Source: Sinohyriopsis cumingii (lineage: Eukaryota; Mollusca; Bivalvia; Unionida; Unionidae). From it: a stretch of DNA of 64,000 nt. The notes beneath the pieces were generated by a model that was given only the letters and a program-made list of their open reading frames with translations, had not been told where the DNA came from and did no database searches. Numbering within the stretch: position 1 is the stretch's first letter; each line of letters starts with the position of its first letter. This document shows, piece by piece, positions 1 to 7,813 of the stretch. Where the stretch lies: contig CM068830.1 of assembly GCA_028554795.2 (NCBI GenBank), forward strand, positions 49,424,355-49,488,354. Direction: 5' to 3'. The translations under genes and the position numbers were made by a program.

Positions 1-1318
1 TATTTCCTGCTTCCTTTATGTTGTCAGAGTTGCTTTCCTCAAATTGCCTTTTATGATTTTTAAACTTATCCTCTAAGTTGGTATTGCTACACATGTTGGC
101 GAAATAGTTTGCGAATAATTCTGCCTTATGTTTGTTGTTTTGTCCAGGTATGTTGGGGGTTATTGATTTAGTTTTGCCTCTCATTTTTTTAATTCTTTGC
201 CACACCTCCTTCGATTTTGTGTTAATATCTAGTTTTGAGCAGAATTCTCTCCATGAGTTTTGTTTAGCTATCATAATAGTTTGTTTGGCAGTTTTTTCCT
301 TTTCCTTGTAGTAGTTAAAGTCCCTATTATTTTTAGTTCTTTTGAATTTGTTTAGAGCTCTTTTTTTCTCTTTAATTGCTATTTTACATTCATTATTCCA
401 CCAGGGCACCGTGGGTTTGGGTGCTACTCCTTTAGTTTTAGGAATTGTTTCTTGGGCCATTGTGTTAATGGTTTCTATTAATTTGTCATTAAAGGTGTCA
501 ATGTCCCGGTGATATATGGTTTCTGGGTCGATTGAGTCACCTATCTGTTTGAACCTAATCCAGTTGGCCTGTTCGTATTTCCATCTTGGTGTGAAGGACG
601 CTTTATTTTGAGGTATTCTAATTTGTATTTCTATATTTATAAGGTAATGGTCACTTCCCATAGGGTCGCTTTCATCAACTTGCCAATCAGAAATGCCTGT
701 TAATCTTGGTGTGCATAGAGATAGGTCTATTGCTGATGTGTGGCCTGTTCTGTCATCTATCCGGGTGTGCATTCCGTTGTTTAGAAAAACTAAGTTGCAT
801 TTTTGTGCCCATTTTTCTACAATTTTTCCTTTAATGTCCGTCTTTTGACTCCCCCATAGTTCATTGTGCGCATTGAAGTCCCCACATATTACCACCCATT
901 CTCCACAGTCTTTAATCATTTTGATTGTTTCGTCTGCACTTAAATTGCACTGCTCATTTGTTTCATAGAGGTTAACGATTAGTACCTGCTTAGTTTGAGC
1001 GGTTATTTTGACTATCTGTATTTCGAAGTCATTGGGCGGTCTACTATCTGTTAATTTATGCATTTCTGATGTAATTCCATCTCTAACAAAGGTTGCTAAC
1101 CCCCCTCCTCTTGCTGTGGGGGATCGATGCTTTAGGTATTTGGTGTTGTAGCCTATGATGTTTGGGATACGTGAGGTATCATTTAGGTGGGTTTCCTGTA
1201 TGCATATAACATCTGGTTTTCTTTCCTGTTCAAGTATTTTGTTATTTAGTTGGTCAGCGTGGGCCCTAAGGCCGCGTGCATTCCATTGCCATATTTTGAT
1301 TTCTGCTCTGGAATCCAT
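1..1318 (-). CDS. LINE ORF2, N-terminal endonuclease part (runs off left edge)
   Basis: This is the first ~439 codons of a non-LTR retrotransposon ORF2, open from the ATG at 1316-1318 to the window edge with no stop seen. It starts MDSRAEIKIWQWNARGL, the usual opening of an APE-type endonuclease. Further signature blocks follow in order: IQETHL, a NLYETNEQ strand, CGDFNAHNELWG, and SDHYLINI, which carry the catalytic Glu, Asn/Asp and His residues of the family. After about residue 230 comes the basic linker before the reverse transcriptase, which would lie outside the window. Its function is to nick target DNA for target-primed reverse transcription. It sits 87 bases after the stop of ORF1, the usual tandem arrangement. 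The intact frame suggests a fairly young copy. The clade (I/Nimb-like or Jockey-like) cannot be settled without the RT. Confidence 0.9.
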   Translation of the reverse strand, partial: MDSRAEIKIWQWNARGLRAHADQLNNKILEQERKPDVICIQETHLNDTSRIPNIIGYNTKYLKHRSPTARGGGLATFVRDGITSEMHKLTDSRPPNDFEIQIVKITAQTKQVLIVNLYETNEQCNLSADETIKMIKDCGEWVVICGDFNAHNELWGSQKTDIKGKIVEKWAQKCNLVFLNNGMHTRIDDRTGHTSAIDLSLCTPRLTGISDWQVDESDPMGSDHYLINIEIQIRIPQNKASFTPRWKYEQANWIRFKQIGDSIDPETIYHRDIDTFNDKLIETINTMAQETIPKTKGVAPKPTVPWWNNECKIAIKEKKRALNKFKRTKNNRDFNYYKEKEKTAKQTIMIAKQNSWREFCSKLDINTKSKEVWQRIKKMRGKTKSITPNIPGQNNKHKAELFANYFANMCSNTNLEDKFKNHKRQFEESNSDNIKEAGN

Positions 1319-1405
1319 CTCTAGTGCAAAAAGTCTTAATAGTTTGTTTAATTTACTGTTGTTTTCGTTTTATGCGTGTTTCCTACCAGTGAGGGTGCTA
1401 CCTAT

Positions 1406-2842
1406 TTATTTTGTTTTTGGTATCCTGATTTTTGTTTTGGCCTGCTTATAGTTTACCCCATGGGAGATCATATATTCGACTATTAGGGCTTCTCTAAGAG
1501 CCCTGGGGCATTCTGCGTGGTTTGGTTTGTGGTTACCACTACAGTTAGCGCAGTGCTGATTGGTGGCGCTACATGTTTTCCGGTCTGGGTGGTGAAGACC
1601 ACATTGATTGCACCGGAATAGGTTTCCGCAACTCTTAGAGTAATGCCCCCAATTTTTGCAGTTGCCACAGAACCGTGGTTTGTTTTTGAAAGCAAAAATT
1701 TTTTTAGCCTCGAGTTTTTCGGCTATTTTGATAGTTTCTGGGGTGGCGCCCTTAAAAAAGAGTACCACTGCAGTGCTATCCTTTCCCCTTCTTGTTTTTA
1801 GGCGGATTGCTTTCTCTACTTCCTGTCCTTTACTCCTTATGTAGTCTACTATTTCATTGGTTTTATTTTGAGTTGATACGTATATGACTCCTTTGTTGTG
1901 TGTTTTTGGTGGGTTTGGGTCTATGTGTTGTTTTGTTCTGTTGTGTCTAGTGACCTGAACATTTATTTGGTCTATTCTTTCAATTTCCATATATTTGGCA
2001 ATCTGTTGTTCAGTGGTGCATTTGATTATCAGCAAGTCGTCTCTAGTGCTTTTAAGCGTGAATTCTCCTTGGTGATGTTTGTTCATTTGCCATGCTATGG
2101 TTTTAAAGGCTAACTTCGTTATTTTGGAATTTACTCCCTTGACGAAGAGAGTCAGTTCAGCGGGGTGTTTCTTGTTTTGGATATTTTGCAGACTGGTCTT
2201 TTTTCCCCTGGTGTTTGTCTCTTTAGCTGACTTTGTTTCGTTGTCCATAACCGGCTTGCTGGGTCTTGTATTCTGACAGTTAGTGTGTTCCTTATTCTTT
2301 CTAACTGGTATTTGGGATTTGGTTTTCCTATTATTCTTACCTTTTGTTGAGTCGTGTGTGACTGCTTTATTTGTGGTAGGGTGAGGGCGTTCTGTTTCAT
2401 CTAGTAGGTTCTCAGTTTGAGTCCCCTGGCTGCTAGTGTTTTTAACCAGCGTGGTCTGGGTTGTTTTTGTGCTTGTTGAGTATTGTTCCTCAGTTTGGGT
2501 ACTCATGTCGGATGTAGTTTTGCGGTTACTCGGTAGATTGTCCACATTCTCGTTTACGCTTGGTGACAGGTAGAGTCTACTCATCGAGTCAGTTGGGGTC
2601 GAGTTGAAAATTGGCATTAAGAACTGTATCTGTCGTTTTTCTCTTAGGGGGGATGAGACTGCTTCGGAGTAAGTTTGCCTTAGTTTATCTGCCTTTAGGT
2701 TGACCAGGCAGCTGAGATAACTATTTGATGATGTGACATTAATTTTGTTGTTATCCATCTTGAGTTTCTTTATTTGATGTAAGGTATATATGACGGGATA
2801 TTTCTTTAGTTTTAATCCTGGGTTTGTTTTGATTTCTTGCAA
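1406..2842 (-). CDS. LINE ORF1, gag-like nucleic-acid-binding protein
   Basis: A 478-codon uninterrupted frame. An internal Met at about residue 29 (MDNNKINVTSS, near 2758) may be the true start. The N-terminal half is polar and Ser/Thr/Lys-rich. The middle (about residues 230-380) has the fold pattern that precedes zinc knuckles in I/Jockey-group ORF1 proteins. The C-terminus carries three CCHC-type knuckles at about residues 392-446: CGNCKNWGHYSKSC, CNQCGLHHPDRKTC and CANCSGNHKPNHAEC. Such proteins bind the element RNA and form the RNP. It precedes ORF2 on the same strand, so the two make one element. The region upstream of 2842 should hold the 5' UTR, but no 5' boundary or target duplication was found. 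Confidence 0.88.
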   Translation of the reverse strand: MQEIKTNPGLKLKKYPVIYTLHQIKKLKMDNNKINVTSSNSYLSCLVNLKADKLRQTYSEAVSSPLREKRQIQFLMPIFNSTPTDSMSRLYLSPSVNENVDNLPSNRKTTSDMSTQTEEQYSTSTKTTQTTLVKNTSSQGTQTENLLDETERPHPTTNKAVTHDSTKGKNNRKTKSQIPVRKNKEHTNCQNTRPSKPVMDNETKSAKETNTRGKKTSLQNIQNKKHPAELTLFVKGVNSKITKLAFKTIAWQMNKHHQGEFTLKSTRDDLLIIKCTTEQQIAKYMEIERIDQINVQVTRHNRTKQHIDPNPPKTHNKGVIYVSTQNKTNEIVDYIRSKGQEVEKAIRLKTRRGKDSTAVVLFFKGATPETIKIAEKLEAKKIFAFKNKPRFCGNCKNWGHYSKSCGNLFRCNQCGLHHPDRKTCSATNQHCANCSGNHKPNHAECPRALREALIVEYMISHGVNYKQAKTKIRIPKTK

Positions 2843-2880
2843 TTTATTTGAGTTTAATTCTAGCTTAAAGCTATCTGTCT

Positions 2881-4515
2881 TAACTATACTTTATTCTACT
2901 TAGTACTATGAAAAAGCAACAGCTGTAAGGGGATATGCAAATAGCTTTTATTCTGATTTGTGTAATTAATTATTATATTACTATTATCCAATTTAAACTT
3001 ATTGAAAATTATTTTCTAGCCAAATGGTCAAAGTAAAAGGTTTTACTTACCCCGATCCAATTTTCTTTTTAAGATCTTTAGAGTTTTTAAATACAGCCTT
3101 CTAATTATACAAGTTTCATTACATTGGTCAATAATTAGTCACATGTGATGACACTTGTAACTAATCAAACCACAGCAACTGAGAGCAGACTAAGCACTGA
3201 TATTTATATGGTACAGTGGCAATATACAGTCTGTCTGCCGCAACACATGAAACAAACTGGACAAATCTGAAAGCCTTGAATTTGACTTTATTTATCTGTA
3301 TGGTAGAACAGAACCTGAGTTGAAAAGCTTTTAAAGAAAGACCTTGATATCAAACCTAATAATAACTGCAGGAGTTATATTATGGATAATTAACCATTCT
3401 CTCAGTTTCAAACTGGGCATTCCATCCCATGGGGTTCTAAATGTAAACCAAGTGTAACTGATATCCTAATGAACTGTAAAGACCATAGCAGCACAACAGC
3501 AGGGGACCAGGTATGTCCAGATCCAGAAATCACAGACCAGTTTCAAACTGATGATGAACCACATAAAAATTACACATCTGCTAGAACTTATGTTATGAAG
3601 ATAACTTAAATTGCATTATTATTAATCCTCCTCCTCACATTCATCATAATTGAGATGCATCATATATGTTTTATTGTAAAATAGTTTATGCAACATAATT
3701 CAGTGAAGACCTTTGCTGCCAATTTACCAGTGAACCATTTGTTTCAATGAACATATTTTATGTTGTAACAAGGAGCATCATTTAAACATTATGATACACT
3801 TATCATACCTGTATATGAAATCTTAATACTAACACTTATACTTGCAATACTACTACTAATAAAAACACCTGCATTGATAATTTGATTATGTTCAATTGGA
3901 CTTGTATCTAAATGATCACCAGCTGTATGAAAAGACATATTTTAATATATAGATATTGGATGGAATACTAGTTACCACAATTGAATAGTCATATGATAAA
4001 TGATATATTATTTTAAACAATTTATATTTGCAGTGAAACATACTTTTACATTATTTTCACTTAAATTTCATTTATAGAGCAGTATACTCTGCATTCATTA
4101 AATTACTGAAATGGTTATAATACAACAACAAATACTGCAACTTCCAGAATCACAAAAATCAAAAGATATAAACAAAAACTTCCCTACATGTATCAACAGT
4201 TGTCACTTAATAGACAGAACTCTGAAGATTTAGAATAGGATGTTAACAAATTAGGTATTCAAGTTAAAAAGAAAAAAATACCAAGTAAGCTTACTACCAA
4301 AAAATCAAACAATAACAGTGAATTTTAGTACATTCCCAGGAAACAGAATATATGATTTTTCTTAACTTGATCTGATACATCTTAAATCTATAGAAAATGA
4401 TTCATATTGTATGACTAAAATATTATGTAAACAAAAATTCCATCACTTTTTTCAGATGCAACATGCATACCCCAACCCATCCTTCTTGATCATAAAGTAT
4501 ACCAGCATTCCACTA
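2881..4515. other. AT-rich non-coding DNA
   Basis: No gene, repeat family or splice-bounded exon was recognised. Part of the first few hundred bases may be the 5' UTR of the LINE. Confidence 0.5.
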
Positions 4516-4521
4516 TAAGAT

Positions 4522-4720
4522 GGGGAGCTGTAGTGGCTCAGTGGTTAGCTTTCTGGACCTGTGAAATAAGGTAGGTTCAAATTCTACCATCAGACCAACC
4601 TGGGTTAGCTACCATGGTGTGTCCTTGGGCAAGGCACTATACTTAAAGTGCCTTGGCACTAAATAACTTACTTGTGTTGGTTTACCATAAAAGGCCAAAC
4701 CAAACACAAAAAAACAACAA
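4522..4720 (+). mobile_element. tRNA-derived SINE (family 3)
   Basis: The head has an A-box-like TGGCTCAGTGGTTAG and a B-box-like GGTTCAAATTC about 40 bases apart. A body follows (GTGTCCTTGGGCAAGGCAC .. AAGTGCCTTGGCACT) with internal hairpin potential, and an A/C-rich tail. A cloverleaf is not complete, so this is a SINE rather than a tRNA gene. It is a single copy in this window. Confidence 0.6.
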
Positions 4721-5515
4721 CTTTAAAATATGAGTTTTGTCAATACTAAGTAATTGAAAATCATACTGAAGAAATGTTTTTGTTAATACAGATTAATGGA
4801 TCTAAAAAATCTCTTTCTTCTGCAGGAGTTTAAAATGTTAAATTAAAAAGGTCATGGTACACATTGCTTTGTTCGTACACATCAGGCTCCGTAACCCATA
4901 TCCAACTAAAAATTTTAGTAGAGTCTGAATAAAACATATTTTAATCTGGATGATAATATTCTTTCTCCATTCATATATTACACCACCAAGATTGATCCAA
5001 ATAAGATTACATTTTACTATAACACTGAGGATGAGTATGCCTCTTAACAACTTACAAATGTGGAGAGAATGGAGTTAAACTGAACTTTGATTTCTTTTCA
5101 ACCATAGCACAAGATGATCATTTATTATGAAAAAACCTGAATAAAGTTGGAGTTCATAACCATGACAGTCTTGATACAATATAAATTCAATATATTATTG
5201 TTGTCTTGAGGTATAGTTCTGTATATTACAATCTCACACAAGATCAGGGTATATTTTAGTACCATACAGTTAATTCGGGATTGTATTAATACCTATTCTG
5301 GTGAATGAACATTAAATAAGATTTACTATTTTGGAACCAGTTGCAATAAAGTTTACTAAACAAGAGAAAATATGACTTTACTATAATATCTAAAATGTAA
5401 AATCTGCAAACAGAATACTTGCTTGACTTTACACTTCAACTATATCATAATATTTATTTGAAATGAATTTATACAAATGGCATTAAATTTGGTTTCAGGC
5501 TGGTAATGACAATGG
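4721..5515. other. AT-rich non-coding DNA
   Basis: A 70-codon minus-strand frame at 4838-5050 has no recognisable domain and looks like chance. Nothing else was seen. Confidence 0.45.
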
Positions 5516-5518
5516 TAG

Positions 5519-5830
5519 TAGTGAATAGGGACGGTCTAGGGACTAGGGAACTTCCATGTTAAAAAGGGTATATCCACTCTGGGGACTATGTAATTTAACA
5601 TGGGAGAAAAAAAAAAAATATCCATTCTAGGGACAAGGGGAATTTAACATGGGAGAAAGAAAAAAAACTATTCACTCTAGGGACAAGGGAAATTGAACAT
5701 GGGGAATAAATCGTGGGACTGTCTTGGGACTAGGGGAAATGGAACAGGGTCGGGACCCTATTTTAATAAGGTCCCGACCTGATGGGTCTATGAAAATGGA
5801 ACAGGCGAAAATTGAAACAGGGAGGGGTCT
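5519..5830. repeat. Imperfect GGGAC tandem repeat bordering the viral-like element
   Basis: Four to five diverged units of about 60 bp share the core CTAGGGACAAGGGGAAT plus TTAACATGGGAGAA or a variant. Units shorten and drift rightward. They lie just outside the first gene of the polymerase-bearing element and could be part of its terminal region. No matching copy was found at the right side near 12.3 kb. Confidence 0.6.
5748..5779. repeat. Perfect 10-bp inverted repeat (hairpin)
   Basis: GGTCGGGACC at 5748-5757 is repeated inverted as GGTCCCGACC at 5770-5779, with a 12-base AT-rich loop. Its position at the border of the viral-like element is suggestive, but its function is unknown. Confidence 0.6.
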
Positions 5831-5889
5831 CTATTTTTTTATTATTTTTTTAAACAAAAAAATAAAAAAAGGGGTAGGCAATTGAAAGT

Positions 5890-5933
5890 CAAGATCTTTT
5901 CGAGAGATAGGAATGGCCCTGAAAAGGGCCTTT
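5890..5933 (-). terminator. Histone-type 3' stem-loop (minus strand)
   Basis: Read on the minus strand, CAAA is followed by GGCCCTTTTCAGGGCC (5915-5930), a 6-bp stem with a TTTC loop. This is the metazoan replication-dependent histone mRNA 3' stem-loop with compensatory C/G changes. It is followed by ATTCC and, about 10 bases on, a purine-rich CTCTCGAAAAGATC resembling the histone downstream element bound by U7 snRNP. It lies about 90 bases after the stop of the short minus-strand frame at 6022. Confidence 0.75.
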
Positions 5934-6021
5934 GGTTTTATGTTAATATACCCTTAACATAAAGGGCATCTGTGACATCTTCTTCTTGACCTTAGGCTGT
6001 GCCTGACTGCAGGACCATAGA

Positions 6022-6215
6022 TTAAGACTCTTTTGAGGCATCCTTGATGCTCCACATAAGATTCTTCACATCCACAGGCTGGTGTCTGTCCTGTGGATAA
6101 CTGTCCAGTTGGATCGGACATACATTGATATGTCCGTCCGGAACATCATCGAAGACACAAGCGTTGAAGATTGTACATCGGTCCACATGTTGGGGTGCTG
6201 AGTAACAGGTGAAGG
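6022..6215 (-). pseudogene. Short minus-strand gene remnant with histone-type 3' end
   Basis: A frame open from near the TATA box to a TAA at 6022-6024 ends in ..MWSIKDASKES. It has no in-frame ATG at its start. An ATG in another frame (near 6192) gives only about 40 codons. A frame change between the two would fit a decayed small gene, but that is inference. The codons end about 90 bases before the minus-strand histone-type stem-loop, and a TATAAATAA box lies just upstream (6233-6241), so promoter and 3' signal bracket it properly. No domain was recognised; it does not resemble any core histone. It is the left half of a divergent pair with the gene at 6409. Confidence 0.45.
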
Positions 6216-6230
6216 AATGCAGTGAACTGT

Positions 6231-6362
6231 ACTTATTTATAGGGGGAGGAAGGATTGAAACGGATTGAGTTTGTTGACCAATCCAAACACGTGTTACAAA
6301 ATTCAGTCAGCCCACGTCCAATCCGAAGAGAGCAGTCTGTGACGTCACATAGTCTATATAGA
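6231..6362. promoter_or_regulatory. Divergent promoter, TATA both ways, CCAAT, CRE and E-box
   Basis: Leftward TATA (TATAAATAA on the minus strand, 6233-6241) and rightward TATATA (6355-6360) flank two CCAAT boxes (6278-6282 and 6318-6322), a perfect CACGTG (6288-6293) and a perfect TGACGTCA CRE (6340-6347). The layout resembles animal H2A/H2B divergent promoters and fits the histone-type 3' ends of both genes. Expression in S phase is an inference from this combination. Confidence 0.65.
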
Positions 6363-6408
6363 TTCGCTAGCGCCTGTGCGTAGTCAATCTAAGCGACAGT
6401 TTTTCAAC

Positions 6409-6969
6409 ATGACGGAAACTCAGAAAACGATCAGTTTGGGTGCACTGATGGTGGAGACTACCCAAGGGAACCCAGACTTACTTTCAGAAGAGGTGAATTG
6501 GGATTTTGTGGATTTTTTACCTTGCAAGAATTTGTTCCTGAACCTTCGTCACCTTCTCCTTCATTACCGCACATGGAAAATTTTAGACAGAGACAGAAAG
6601 AAGAATTGGAGAAATTTATACAACAGCAAAAGGAAGCGGAACAAGCTTTTCTCCTACAGCAACAGCAGCAAGAAGAAGAGGTAAGAAAAAAACAAGAAGA
6701 AGACGCAGCAGCAAAGAAACAAGGGTGTCAAAATCAAACGGTCACGGTACTGTTAGACATTTTAGTTAAGAAGTCTGAAACAGATGTATCAGACTTCTTT
6801 ATTACGGCCGAAGAGAATACGACCTTCCCAAGCTAAACACTCCAACCCTGTGACTACGCCTACTGCACCATCCTTAGTGATTTCAACGAAATCATCATCA
6901 ACAGTACGCAGTCCAGAAGTAGGCCTTGGCCATGGCAAAGGCTTAAGACAGTTAAAGTTGATTGTTTAA
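6409..6969 (+). pseudogene. Coiled-coil protein gene of the viral-like element, frameshifted
   Basis: The ATG at 6409 lies about 50 bases after the TATATA box and opens MTETQKTISLGALM. The coding signal moves to another frame near 6520-6530 (ending at 6836 in that frame) and again near 6810-6820, finishing at a TAA at 6967-6969. The middle third is a strongly charged, Gln/Glu/Lys-rich heptad-like stretch (..RQRQKEELEKFIQQQ..), a probable coiled coil. The tail is Ser/Thr/Pro-rich. The full length would be about 185 residues. No known family was recognised; a minor structural or DNA-associated role is possible but not shown. A histone-type stem-loop begins 22 bases after the stop, as in real histone mRNAs. 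The two frame changes argue that this copy is dead, unless they are sequencing errors. Confidence 0.6.
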
Positions 6970-6984
6970 ACTCACCCCTTACAC

Positions 6985-7033
6985 CAAAAAAGGCCCTTTT
7001 CAGGGCCATCCACGTCTCTCGAAAAGAGATAGG
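6985..7033 (+). terminator. Histone-type 3' stem-loop (plus strand)
   Basis: CCAAAAAA is followed by GGCCCTTTTCAGGGCC (6992-7007), then ATCCACG, and about 10 bases later CTCTCGAAAAGAGATAG, a good histone downstream element. Stem, TTTC loop, flanking A-run and spacing all match replication-dependent histone 3' ends. The same 16-mer occurs inverted at 5915-5930, and the flanks (CAATTGAAAG .. TCTCTCGAAAAGA) are also shared, so the two 3' ends form a ~60-bp inverted repeat around the gene pair. Confidence 0.82.
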
Positions 7034-7223
7034 CTTTCAATTGCCAATAACTAAAAAAAAACATTTTACCCAATAGTACCTGTCTGTGTATGAGTGTGCG
7101 TGAGTGTAGGTTCTTATTTTAAAATCAAAACCCAAAGACACTTACCTTTTATAATTAATTTATTCTTTTATAAATATTTACAATTCACAATTCACAACAG
7201 AGCACTTTAAAAAGTTCATAGAC

Positions 7224-7680
7224 TTATTCTGTCTCATTGTTCACTCTCTGTTTTTTTAATTTCTTCACCGTCATAGTCTTTTCCTCCTCTTCCTCCTCAC
7301 TTTCTTCCCTTCTTTTCTTCTCCTGTTTCTTTTTCTTCACCTGTCTGTTTTCTTCCTCTTCTTCTTCCTCTTCCTCTGAAGAATCCCTCTCTTCTTCTGA
7401 CTCCTCTTGTTTCTTTTTTGGGCAGTCTGGTGACCAATGTCCTTTTTCTTGACAATAATAACAGGTATCTTGACTTTTGTCTCTTCTAACCCCTTTTTTT
7501 TCTTTTTTGACGGTCTGGACACTCTGAAGACCAATGCCCTTTCTTCTGACAGATATAGCAAGTATCTTGACTTTTATCTTGAAAGGAAGGAGAGTAGTCC
7601 CTCGGCTGGTCTGAAGAGAATTTTCTAATGACCCCTCGCAAAGCTCTGATGAAACGTTCAATCTTGGTAGTCTCTTCCAT
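7224..7680 (-). pseudogene. Two-zinc-knuckle acidic protein of the viral-like element
   Basis: From the ATG at 7678-7680 (MEETTKIERFIRALRG) the frame reads a CCHC knuckle CYICQKKGHWSSEC. It then shifts in a long A/T homopolymer near 7490-7510 into a second frame with a near-copy, CYYCQEKGHWSPDC. The rest is Glu/Ser/Lys-rich and ends RVNNETE at a stop at 7224. Both knuckles fit C-x2-C-x4-H-x4-C and sit in the same DTCY..GHWS..CP context, so they arose by internal duplication. CCHC knuckles usually bind single-stranded nucleic acid; here that would suit a replication or packaging accessory role, by inference. A minus-strand TATATAAAGG lies 50-60 bases upstream, and AATAAA-like signals near 7160 follow the stop. 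The single shift in a homopolymer could be a sequence error. Confidence 0.7.
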
Positions 7681-7732
7681 TGTTGTGCTCAGTTTGAGAG
7701 TGAAATGAATAGTGAAAGGACAAGACACATAC

Positions 7733-7770
7733 CCTTTATATACGCTGGTCTGCTATGACTATAAATTAAT
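7733..7770. promoter_or_regulatory. Divergent TATA boxes between zinc-knuckle and polymerase genes
   Basis: On the minus strand, TATATAAAGG (about 7731-7742) is positioned for the gene starting at 7680. On the plus strand, TATAAAT (about 7759-7766) is 50 bases before the ATG at 7814. The pattern repeats that of the first gene pair, with short untranslated leaders. Confidence 0.5.
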
Positions 7771-7813
7771 CCATGGTGTTTAAACTTTAGTCATTTGACT
7801 TTTTGCTATCGAG

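Larger units (their letters stand above)
1..2880 (-). mobile_element. Non-LTR retrotransposon, 5' half
   Basis: ORF1 plus the endonuclease part of ORF2 in tandem on the minus strand. The RT domain and 3' tail lie outside the window. Both frames are open, so this is probably a recent insertion. The right (5') limit is an estimate from where coding similarity stops. Confidence 0.8.

Noticed and set aside
6409..6969. A real histone gene, given its stem-loop
   Set aside because: The frames encode a coiled coil and a Ser/Thr/Pro tail, with no histone-fold or linker-histone pattern.
7237..7628. Plus-strand Ser/Phe-rich frames
   Set aside because: They are the reverse complement of the zinc-knuckle gene's acidic and lysine runs.
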